Translations under genes and position numbers: made by a program
Shown: in pieces, positions 22,576 to 28,425 of the stretch
Position numbering within the stretch: the first letter of the stretch is position 1
Layout of the letters: each line of letters opens with the position of its first letter
Notes under the pieces: model-generated
The model's input: only the letters and a program-made list of their open reading frames with translations
What the model was told of the DNA's origin: nothing
Databases searched by the model: none
Assembly (NCBI GenBank): GCA_031428975.1
Contig: JANOYR010000244.1
Span: forward strand, 1 to 28,425
DNA length: 28,425 nt
Direction of reading: 5' to 3'
Source of the DNA: JAAFIP01 sp031428975
GTDB taxonomy: Bacteria > Pseudomonadota > Gammaproteobacteria > Burkholderiales > Burkholderiaceae_C

Positions 22576-22713
22576 ATGGGCAATCAACCCTCCCCATTAG
22601 AAAGCCTAGCCGCTTTCGCCATCAGTTTTGCAGCAGGCATTGTGAGCACCGTAGCGCTCAAAGCATATGCGGACTGGGCACAGCGTAGAGCATGCAGTGA
22701 AAAAACATGTTGA
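22576..22713 (+). CDS. 45-residue single-helix small protein, unknown
   Basis: A short gene is supported by a strong Shine-Dalgarno (AAGGAG, 22562-22567, 8-bp spacing) and by the symmetric site that would start transcription at about 22550. The 45-residue product has one hydrophobic helix (LAAFAISFAAGIVSTVALKAY, about residues 10-29) followed by a polar tail (DWAQRRACSEKTC). The frame extends upstream to an ATG at 22474, but that would run through the operator. It could be a small membrane regulator or a toxin-like peptide; no homologue is recognised. Real expression is likely but unproven. Confidence 0.5.
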   Translation: MGNQPSPLESLAAFAISFAAGIVSTVALKAYADWAQRRACSEKTC

Positions 22714-23142
22714 TTCAACAGATCGTGCAACATCTTTCACACTCCATTTTTTCGCTTAGCCCAACTGCATGCCGCGTTAAAACCGAGCTATAAACGGTGA
22801 CTAAATTATTTGATTAAGCTTACATATGACTAAGATTTGAGAAGCGATATAACTGAACCACTTGCAGATTTCCTTTTCGCAAATACTACTTAAAAAATAG
22901 GCAACTTCACCTGAGTTTATTAAAATACAAAATAAACTTACATTTGCAAAATTCATAAAAAAGCAGAAATTCCCATAAATGAAGCGGATCAAATTTAGAG
23001 CGTTTTTTGATGATTTATTCGTCAAGCCATTTCGATAATCGTTCAAACGACAAGCAGCCGCATTTGAAAATTAAAATTCATTCTGCAAATGGCTCAATTG
23101 GCAGCCGAAGCTGGTTTTGACAACTAGTTATTAGCCGCTTAA
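22714..23142. other. AT-rich gene-free stretch before the HNH-like gene
   Basis: These 429 bp become strongly AT-rich from about 22795. I see an imperfect hairpin at 23055-23094 (agccgcatttg against caaatggct) and a consensus -35 TTGACA at 23117-23122 with a weak -10 TAAATG 17 bp later, probably the promoter of the next gene. A minus-strand 81-codon frame (22801-23046) shows no start signal or recognisable product. No RNA gene is recognised. Confidence 0.4.
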
Positions 23143-24702
23143 ATGAGGTCAACATTACCAAAGAAAGTGCATAAAATGAACACAATAGTGTCACGCGAAG
23201 AGAGAATGAGTGAGCTTTACAAAAACTGTCAAGATAAGATTTTTCAAAGCATAATCGGTCCCTTTGGTTTATCAAAAGCAATGTTTGATGACAAAGTTGG
23301 TGGCAATGTAACTACAACACATAATTTTAAAAAGGGAATTGTTGCAACTGCGAGTGATAAGGATAGGTATGACGACTGGCAGCATCGAGATGGTATGAAA
23401 TGGCAAGATCGGCGAAAACCATATGATGACGCATCAATGTCAATTAGAACAGCCAATAAAAAACCAGATGCCCCCGAGCTAGTGGATGGCTATACCGGTA
23501 AATCACTTCAAAAAAATAAGCATGCTCATTATGAGCATGTAACGCCCGTAAAGGAAATAGAGAAAGACATCGGAAGAAACTTGCGTATGACTCAAAAGGA
23601 GAGAATTGAATTAGCAAACTCTCCGGAAAATACCACATACACTGTGGATGTAATAAACACAAAGAGTGCAAGTGGAAAAGAGCCTTCAAAAAACGATAAA
23701 GATTTAATGACTTATCACGATGCATTGACAGAGGAGCAGAAAAAAACTCTTTGCATAGATGCTGATTTAGTAAAAGAACAATATCGCCGCTCTAAAGAGC
23801 ATATTGCCTCAAAAGATCTAAAATCCAAAATCAAAAAAGAAGGCAAGGAGTTGTTAATTTCCGGCGCCGATCAGGCAATTAGAAATGCAATACGCCAATC
23901 TCTCGGAGTTTTACTTGTAGAACTAGTAAATAGCTTATTCAACGAGTTTAAAGAGCTGCTTAAAAATGGCATTGCAATTGGAAAGAACCTTTACGAAGAA
24001 ATTAGCGAGCGTTTGAAGAAAATTATAAAAACAGTAGTTGAGAAAGTGCCTGCTGCTCTGTCTCAATTTCTTGAGGGAGGCATCAGTGGTTTTATGAGCA
24101 ATCTAGTTACTTTTTTGTTAAACACTTTTATCACAACAGCAAAAAAAATCGTCACGGCAATCCGCGAAGGATTGTTAAGTGTTTTTAAAGCATTTAAGTT
24201 GATTTTCTTCCCACCTCCCAATCTTACAAGTCATGAAGCTCTTATTGAGGGCATCAAAATATTGAGTGCTGTAGTAATCTCTAGCATTGCTATAATTTTG
24301 GAAGAGAGCTTACTTGGATTTTTTAAATCAATTCCTTTCGGAGATGAAATGGGAACAGTCTTAATGGGCATCATTACCGGCTTACTGGTATCCTTTATTA
24401 CTTATCAAATTGACACATACTTCGATGGAAAAAAAGTAGACGAGAAACTGTTTGAACTTTATATTGATAATGCGCAGAACCGTACTGGTTTTGCCAATCA
24501 TCTAGCAAACCAAACCGAATCACATGTAGATCTTATTAAGGGTTATGTAAGGTCAATTGGTCTTTATCAAAATATTGGAGCTAGCTTGGCTGAGGGGGCG
24601 CGCTGGAAAGATGCAGCACTCTCAAGCTTGAACGAGTCAATTTCGAAGTCGCTTGAAATCACCTCTGAATTAGCTTTAATAAAATCGACACTATCTAAAT
24701 AA
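23143..24702 (+). CDS. HNH-nuclease-like protein with membrane segments, unknown family
   Basis: A 519-residue protein of unusual composition (Lys/Ile/Asn-rich, AT-rich codons). At residues 117-180 it carries an HNH-like pattern: GYTGKSLQKNKHAHYEH (His129, Glu131-His132) with VTPVKEI, then NSPENTTYTVDVINTKSASGK (Asn163, Asn172, Lys174), like nucleases that read '.YTG......DH..P.KEI...N..N......NRSKG'. Residues 225-350 are amphipathic helices, and 370-392 and 404-424 are hydrophobic helices likely to insert in a membrane (ILSAVVISSIAII; MGIITGLLVSFITY). The tail is helical and polar. ATG 23143 is the longest start; ATG 23176 (MNTIVSREER) fits the promoter better. It is followed 19 bp later by a coiled-coil protein. 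I infer a nuclease-membrane effector; this is not a recognised family. Confidence 0.7.
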   Translation: MRSTLPKKVHKMNTIVSREERMSELYKNCQDKIFQSIIGPFGLSKAMFDDKVGGNVTTTHNFKKGIVATASDKDRYDDWQHRDGMKWQDRRKPYDDASMSIRTANKKPDAPELVDGYTGKSLQKNKHAHYEHVTPVKEIEKDIGRNLRMTQKERIELANSPENTTYTVDVINTKSASGKEPSKNDKDLMTYHDALTEEQKKTLCIDADLVKEQYRRSKEHIASKDLKSKIKKEGKELLISGADQAIRNAIRQSLGVLLVELVNSLFNEFKELLKNGIAIGKNLYEEISERLKKIIKTVVEKVPAALSQFLEGGISGFMSNLVTFLLNTFITTAKKIVTAIREGLLSVFKAFKLIFFPPPNLTSHEALIEGIKILSAVVISSIAIILEESLLGFFKSIPFGDEMGTVLMGIITGLLVSFITYQIDTYFDGKKVDEKLFELYIDNAQNRTGFANHLANQTESHVDLIKGYVRSIGLYQNIGASLAEGARWKDAALSSLNESISKSLEITSELALIKSTLSK

Positions 24703-24721
24703 ATTCAACATTTTCAAATTT

Positions 24722-25477
24722 ATGAAAACAGCTACAGAGCTGCCCTTTTTATTGCCTGTTCAAAGTGCTAAAAATTGCTCAACATTTCCTGAAAGCCAAC
24801 CATTAGAAAATGTATCATTAAATGATAATGACACCAAAATCATCAATGCATTTGAAATTGTCAAGGCCGTGTCAGAGCTTGAAATACCTCATTCAGCAAT
24901 TGAAAACGGAAGTCTCAAAAAACTTCTAGATTCCATCAGTAACAATAAAAATTCAACATCAGATCAACTTATTAAAATTGATCGCTTGAAAAGTGAAAAG
25001 GACAAAAGATGGGCTATCACTAATTTTTTTGCAAACTGTACAGGCATCGCTGATAAGGATAAAGATATCAAAGATGCCCAACTAGGGTTGGCTGAAAGTG
25101 TTGCAAACCTGACGAAAGACACTATAGATTTGCTACTCATCAATACATCCCTGTCCAAGGTTGCATGTACACAGCAAAAAATACTATTAGAACAGCAAGT
25201 TAAATTAGAGGAGGCAGCTGACTTCATGAAACTCGACAATATAAAAATATTTGAGAAACAAAAGCAATTCGAAACTGTACAAGAACTCTCTTATCAAAGT
25301 CTTAAGGAAATATTGCCATCACTAAAAAAACAAGAAAGATATGAGCATATGGCGAATCACTTAAACGACGTGCAAACTATCAACAGTAAAAAAAACTATA
25401 CCTATTTGCAATACCAAATCTTTGCTGTTGGACTAGTCTCGGTTGTTGCAATTGTGTTGTCGTTTATTCGACTGTAG
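24722..25477 (+). CDS. Coiled-coil tail-anchored protein, unknown
   Basis: This 251-residue AT-rich gene starts 19 bp after the HNH-like gene and is almost certainly co-transcribed. The N-terminal third is polar and probably flexible. Residues about 115-215 are long helices with coiled-coil character (LSKVACTQQKILLEQQVKLE, then EAADFMKLDNIKIFEKQKQF). The C-terminus is a hydrophobic helix (about 231-249, FAVGLVSVVAIVLSF) ending IRL, i.e. a tail anchor. No enzyme motif is seen. It may partner the HNH-like membrane protein as sensor, scaffold or immunity protein, which is inference from pairing. There is no clear Shine-Dalgarno before ATG 24722, so translational coupling is likely. Confidence 0.68.
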   Translation: MKTATELPFLLPVQSAKNCSTFPESQPLENVSLNDNDTKIINAFEIVKAVSELEIPHSAIENGSLKKLLDSISNNKNSTSDQLIKIDRLKSEKDKRWAITNFFANCTGIADKDKDIKDAQLGLAESVANLTKDTIDLLLINTSLSKVACTQQKILLEQQVKLEEAADFMKLDNIKIFEKQKQFETVQELSYQSLKEILPSLKKQERYEHMANHLNDVQTINSKKNYTYLQYQIFAVGLVSVVAIVLSFIRL

Positions 25478-25478
25478 T

Positions 25479-25721
25479 TGGAAGCGATGCTTCTTTCGTC
25501 CATGGCAGCACATCCATGCGCAGCAGTATTTGCTGTAGGGCTGTCAGTATGCGGCTTGGGTTGCCTGTTTTGTGAATGCCATATTCCAGCTCCTCTGGTG
25601 TGACGCTTGATGCTGCTACATCGCTCACAGCCATGCTTTACAGCTTGGCAAGTAGTGTAACGTCGCGCCCCTGCATGATGTGGCTGGCAACATTGATGTC
25701 AAGCATATATTGGATGCTCAT
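25479..25721 (-). pseudogene. Truncated vapC PIN-toxin pseudogene
   Basis: On the minus strand the ATG at 25721 overlaps the helicase stop (ATGA). It reads MSIQYMLDINVASHIMQGRD, a stop at codon 28 (25638-25640), then SSVTPEELEYGIHKTGNPSR and LLRMDVLPW. This is the N-terminal part of VapC toxins ('MLDTNIASHI...SSVTEAELRYGL..KGNP...LLRVDVLPW'). The usual DTN is DIN, and the last 50 or so residues are absent. The similarity stops at 25479, exactly at the end of the AT-rich cassette, so cassette insertion probably removed the 3' end. No VapB partner is seen beside it. Confidence 0.78.
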
Positions 25722-27445
25722 GGCTGATAGCCCTCAAAAGGGTCAAGTCGCGGAGCAAGGCGCTGCCCCAACAGCGCTTCGCTTCGCACACTCAGCACGC
25801 ATTCCAGTCTAAATTGCGCTCGCGTGAAGCCTACAAACAGTTTGCGCAGGTCGCGCTGGCTGATTTGGCCATTGGTATCTGCTTCAAAGTCAATCTCACA
25901 CAGCAGCACCACGGGCGCGGCTTGGCCTTTGAAGCGGTGCAGGGTGTCGGCCAATAGCAAGCCGTCGCTCCACAGGGCGTTGCCTGCGCTGTCAAACCTG
26001 CCGGTAAAGCGCTTGAGCGGCCATTGGCCTACATGGGTTTGTGCCAATAGATGCGAACGCTCTCGCCCTGCGTAGCTAAGCAACACTATTTGGCTGATCG
26101 CCACCCCTTCGTCCAGCAGCTGGTGAATGCATTTTTGCACGCGCTGCAGCCCCTCTTTGTCGCTCTCTGGGTAGCTGTAAAACCGTGGCTCCCAGCCTTC
26201 AAATAATGATTTCGCCACCACGGGCTGTTGGCTTAGAGTGAGTGCATTGATGGTTTGCACAATGCGGCGCGGGCTTCTAAAGTTATCGGGGCTGGCTATG
26301 TGCACGGCTTCGGGCAGTTCAAAGGCACCGCGGTCATACAGGTCTTGGTTGGAGTCGCCCAATATGTACAGCCTTGCCTTGGCTTTGAGCTGCGCTATCA
26401 ATGCGCCCACCCATTCGGGGTCAAAATCTTGTGCTTCGTCAATGATGAGCAGGTCGAGGTATGGCTCTTTTAATTCTGCGTCTTGTATGTATTGCGTTTG
26501 GGCATCTTTAAACACATGGGGGTGGCTAAAGTCTAGGGGCGCTGCGGTATGGGCCAAATGCTGGCGCAGGTGCGCAATGCACAGCTCATGAAATGTGGTG
26601 ATGCTGGCGCTGTGCGGAGCAATATGCACCATGTGGTCAGCCAGTGGGCGGTTAAAGCACACATACGCACAGCGCTCTTTGCGGGCTACGGCCTCGCGCA
26701 ACAAGGCCACGGCAAGCTGGGTTTTGCCCGAGCCTGCGCTGGCATGCACGGCATACACGCCTGCGCTGCTGCTGATGCGCGGCACCCACGTGGCCAAGCC
26801 GTCAGACAGCGCAATGCTGGTGCGCTCTAGCTGACCCACATAGCTCGATACATCGGGATAAAGCTGAAATTTATTTTCTAAAAAAGCGACTACGCGCATG
26901 CGCTCAGCAGCTTCTATGCTTTGGCTGGGCATGATTTGCGCCACGCGCTGGCACAGGTTATCAAGCTCGCTGGCATCCACAATGCAGTCGCGGGGGTAGG
27001 CAATCGTGCCAGACTGCACTTGCGGCATGTGATGGTCAGGCAACACCAGCAGCTGCAAGACCCGCACCTGCCCAAGCCCCTCGCCCTGCAAACGGCTGAT
27101 GGTGGCACTGCGCTGGGCATGCACTTGTTTTGCAATGTCTTTGGGCTGGTTGGCTTGCCCGAGCCCAGATTGGTTGAAATAGCTTTTGCTCAGGCCATCT
27201 GCAGCAACGGAAACTTCCCCCGATTTAATTTCTAGCAAGACAATATGCCCCTGCGTAGACAGCACCACTGCATCAAGTTCGCCAAATTTTTGTTCGCCAT
27301 GGTGAACAGACGCGGTGGCTAGGCCATGGTAAACGTAAAACGAATCGGGCAACCCTTGCTCCAACATCAGGAGTATGTCGCGCTCGCGGTACGCGCCCAG
27401 TGAGCTGGGTCGAAGGGTTGAAATAGTCGGGTGTATGTGCGCCAT
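25718..27445 (-). CDS. NERD nuclease-domain / UvrD-like superfamily 1 helicase
   Basis: This 575-residue fusion has an N-terminal NERD domain (about 15-125) with PD-(D/E)XK-type residues Asp58 in GELDAVVLS and Glu72/Lys74 in VLLEIKSG. The SF1 helicase part follows: Walker A ASAGSGKT (235-242), Walker B LLIIDEAQD (332-340), motif III YILGDSNQDLYD (360-371), NFRSPRRIV, and motif VI-like LFVGFTRAQFRLE near the end. It probably acts on DNA or RNA ends; NERD-helicases recur in defence and mobile loci. ATG 27445 is preferred over the upstream TTG 27469. An inverted repeat (ttcgtag 27451-27457 / ctacgaa 27471-27477) lies just before the start. Its stop overlaps the vapC relic start. The upstream neighbour on the same strand is the 186-residue gene. 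Confidence 0.85.
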   Translation of the reverse strand: MAHIHPTISTLRPSSLGAYRERDILLMLEQGLPDSFYVYHGLATASVHHGEQKFGELDAVVLSTQGHIVLLEIKSGEVSVAADGLSKSYFNQSGLGQANQPKDIAKQVHAQRSATISRLQGEGLGQVRVLQLLVLPDHHMPQVQSGTIAYPRDCIVDASELDNLCQRVAQIMPSQSIEAAERMRVVAFLENKFQLYPDVSSYVGQLERTSIALSDGLATWVPRISSSAGVYAVHASAGSGKTQLAVALLREAVARKERCAYVCFNRPLADHMVHIAPHSASITTFHELCIAHLRQHLAHTAAPLDFSHPHVFKDAQTQYIQDAELKEPYLDLLIIDEAQDFDPEWVGALIAQLKAKARLYILGDSNQDLYDRGAFELPEAVHIASPDNFRSPRRIVQTINALTLSQQPVVAKSLFEGWEPRFYSYPESDKEGLQRVQKCIHQLLDEGVAISQIVLLSYAGRERSHLLAQTHVGQWPLKRFTGRFDSAGNALWSDGLLLADTLHRFKGQAAPVVLLCEIDFEADTNGQISQRDLRKLFVGFTRAQFRLECVLSVRSEALLGQRLAPRLDPFEGYQP

Positions 27446-27515
27446 GGATTTTCGTAGTCTAACTTGCAATCTACGAAGCGCACGTTGATCATCGGTTACT
27501 TGTTTTAAGGCCGGA

Positions 27516-28076
27516 TTAGAGACCTTTGTAAAAGGTCTCGGTGTACTTTTTCGCGTTTTCTGCGGCTAGCTCCACCAAAGCCCATTTTTCATGTAAATCA
27601 TCCGTCTTTTCACTTAGCACGTCCAGTATGCTTTGGCTTCGGTCGTGTAGCAGTATGTAGTTATCTCGCAAAGTATCTGCTGCTAATTGCTTGGCATCAG
27701 ACTCGGAGTAGTAATCCAAAGGCTTGAGATGCTTTGCCATTTGCTTTAGAGTCGCGCTTGCTTCCTCAAAGTCTTTCATTGAGATGGTGCTCTCAATCAT
27801 TTTTTTGATCTTTGCATGCAGCCGTTCATTCGTCCACATCTTAAGATGGCCGTCTATGCCATTGCAGTCAAAAATTATTAGCTGTGAATCGTAAGCGGTT
27901 TTTTCATCTTGCTGATGCCAGTCAGTTGCAGCCAAGGCCTGTGCGGCTTGCGGCGTGAATTTTTGCGGCATAGACATCAAAGGCATAGCCGTTGAGCTTC
28001 GGTATCTTTGAAATTGTACGAAGGCTAATTTACCAATGCCAAACAGCATGCCGCCCCTGATTAAAACTTTAATCAT
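27516..28076 (-). CDS. Unknown 186-residue protein upstream of the NERD-helicase
   Basis: No family is recognised. The N-terminus has a moderately hydrophobic stretch with basic flanks (VLIRGGMLFGIGKLAFVQFQ, residues 4-23), possibly a membrane anchor. The remainder is helical and charged, including LHAKIKKMIESTISMKDFEE, ASATLKQMAKHLKPLDYY and WALVELAAENAKKYTETFYK. AGGAG lies 7 bp before ATG 28076, a clear start. The last codons form a perfect hairpin (gagacctt / aaggtctc, 27519-27539). It shares strand and probable transcript with the helicase, 70 bp away, and composite site 2 lies 60-94 bp upstream of its start, so both may be under the same regulator as the WYL gene. Confidence 0.7.
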   Translation of the reverse strand: MIKVLIRGGMLFGIGKLAFVQFQRYRSSTAMPLMSMPQKFTPQAAQALAATDWHQQDEKTAYDSQLIIFDCNGIDGHLKMWTNERLHAKIKKMIESTISMKDFEEASATLKQMAKHLKPLDYYSESDAKQLAADTLRDNYILLHDRSQSILDVLSEKTDDLHEKWALVELAAENAKKYTETFYKGL

Positions 28077-28135
28077 CTAAATGCTCCTATTACGGTTTGA
28101 GTCAAGGAGTGCAAACTGCATGCGCCCCTTGGGAT

Positions 28136-28170
28136 CATCTTAAAATAGGACTGCGACAAAATGCGTCGCG
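28136..28170. promoter_or_regulatory. Composite operator site 2, half-symmetric copy of site 1
   Basis: catctta (28136-28142), 9 nt, tgcgaca (28152-28158), 5 nt, cgtcgcg (28164-28170). Spacings are identical to site 1 at 22492-22546, and both left-half heptamers match exactly. The right inner arm keeps gtcgc, while the right outer arm is lost. It lies between the leftward 186-residue gene and the rightward MazE-like gene. Confidence 0.62.
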
Positions 28171-28229
28171 TTATATTGGCGACTACTCGTGAACCAGAAA
28201 TGTAGTCTAAAAATATGAATTTTTGTGTA

Positions 28230-28268
28230 TTGATTGACTACATCCGTGGCGTTATAATTATGTTATAA
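28230..28268 (+). promoter_or_regulatory. Promoter and operator-like repeats of the MazE-like gene
   Basis: TTGATT (28230-28235) and a perfect TATAAT (28253-28258) are 17 bp apart, giving a good sigma-70 promoter with start near 28265, about 20 bp before the ATG. GTTATAA is directly repeated at 28251-28257 and 28262-28268, overlapping the -10, a likely antitoxin autoregulatory site. Confidence 0.65.
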
Positions 28269-28284
28269 CACTCGCAACACTCCT

Positions 28285-28425
28285 ATGCAAACCACCATCC
28301 GTCAAATTGGCAATTCCCGCGGGCTGTTGATTCCAGCTGCTTTTTTGGCTTCTTGCGCCATTGAAGACAGCGTGGACATGCAGCTTTTAGACGCGCAGAT
28401 TGTGATCCGTCCATGGAAAAAGCAG
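28285..28425 (+). CDS. MazE/AbrB-type antitoxin, partial at window edge
   Basis: The first 47 codons are visible: MQTTIRQIGNSRGLLIPAAF, then LASCAIEDSVDMQLLDAQ and IVIRPWKKQ, open at the right edge. The 'IRQIGNSRGLLIP...L' pattern is the swapped-hairpin SpoVT/AbrB DNA-binding domain of MazE-type antitoxins. A MazF or PIN toxin gene would be expected immediately to the right, outside the window. Transcription is probably from the promoter at 28230-28258. Confidence 0.85.
   Translation, partial: MQTTIRQIGNSRGLLIPAAFLASCAIEDSVDMQLLDAQIVIRPWKKQ

Noticed and set aside
22758..22800. Possible integron attC-like site (gcccaac...gttaaaa)
   Set aside because: The right-hand core does not fit GTTRRRY, the arms do not pair convincingly, and no integrase is seen.
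22801..23046. Minus-strand 81-codon frame in the AT-rich gap
   Set aside because: No Shine-Dalgarno, no recognisable domain, and composition as expected from AT-rich non-coding DNA. It may still be real but cannot be supported.
27837..27848. Perfect palindrome catcttaagatg containing both outer half-sites of the composite operator
   Set aside because: It lies inside the coding region of the 186-residue gene, lacks the TGCGACA core and the 9-nt spacing, and is short enough to occur by chance.
1..28425. CRISPR array
   Set aside because: No regularly spaced repeats of 24-48 bp with unique spacers were found by reading the window; the repeats present are pairs or palindromes.

Overview
The window looks like a chromosomal segment of a betaproteobacterium, most likely Burkholderiales/Comamonadaceae. 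This rests on GC-rich coding sequence, the style of GuaA, TadA, PaiB-like, S66 carboxypeptidase, penicillin acylase and nitronate monooxygenase homologues, and the order paiB-like / tadA / hydrolase / ldcA. The assignment is inference from protein style; no rRNA or tRNA gene is visible.

Layout: (1) 1-1887 holds IS-like 18-bp direct repeats and guaA. (2) 1928-4812 is a toxin-antitoxin cluster: an intact HigB/HigA-type pair, an antitoxin whose RelE-type toxin is decayed, and an AbiE-type pair with the toxin gene first. (3) 4960-6648 has an ATP-grasp protein and a ParD-like/RelE-ParE pair. (4) 6731-10178 is an apparent co-directional operon: PaiB-like protein, small membrane protein, TadA fused in frame to a haloalkane-dehalogenase-like hydrolase, a REPIN/MITE-like inverted repeat, and an LD-carboxypeptidase. 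(5) 10187-13390 (minus) has two paralogous proteins that look like degenerate histidine kinase-receiver hybrids, plus a small helical protein. (6) 13715-20576 is metabolic: penicillin acylase family protein, aldehyde dehydrogenase, nitronate monooxygenase, secreted thermonuclease-like protein and SDR oxidoreductase. (7) 20676-21375 is a Phd/PIN toxin-antitoxin pair.

(8) 21401-28425 is accessory DNA and the most interesting part. A WYL-domain regulator reads left and a 45-residue single-helix protein reads right from a perfectly symmetric 55-bp site. To its right lies a markedly AT-rich two-gene cassette: a 519-residue HNH-like protein with membrane segments, and a coiled-coil tail-anchored protein. 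The cassette ends exactly where a vapC pseudogene is cut off. Beyond it are a NERD-nuclease/UvrD-like helicase and an unknown 186-residue protein, both on the minus strand. A second copy of the WYL-side site, with the same internal 9-nt and 5-nt spacings, lies upstream of the 186-residue gene. A MazE/AbrB-type antitoxin gene then runs off the right edge.

My leading hypothesis is that 22.4-28.2 kb is a defence-type island whose flanking promoters share one regulator, with the AT-rich HNH-membrane/coiled-coil pair as a possible undescribed two-component module. A second unusual feature is a 42-bp repeat inserted in the same reading phase in three unrelated genes (tadA fusion, ldcA, acylase). 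At least seven toxin-antitoxin loci, intact or decayed, are scattered through the window, so it is an active acquisition zone inside otherwise ordinary chromosome.
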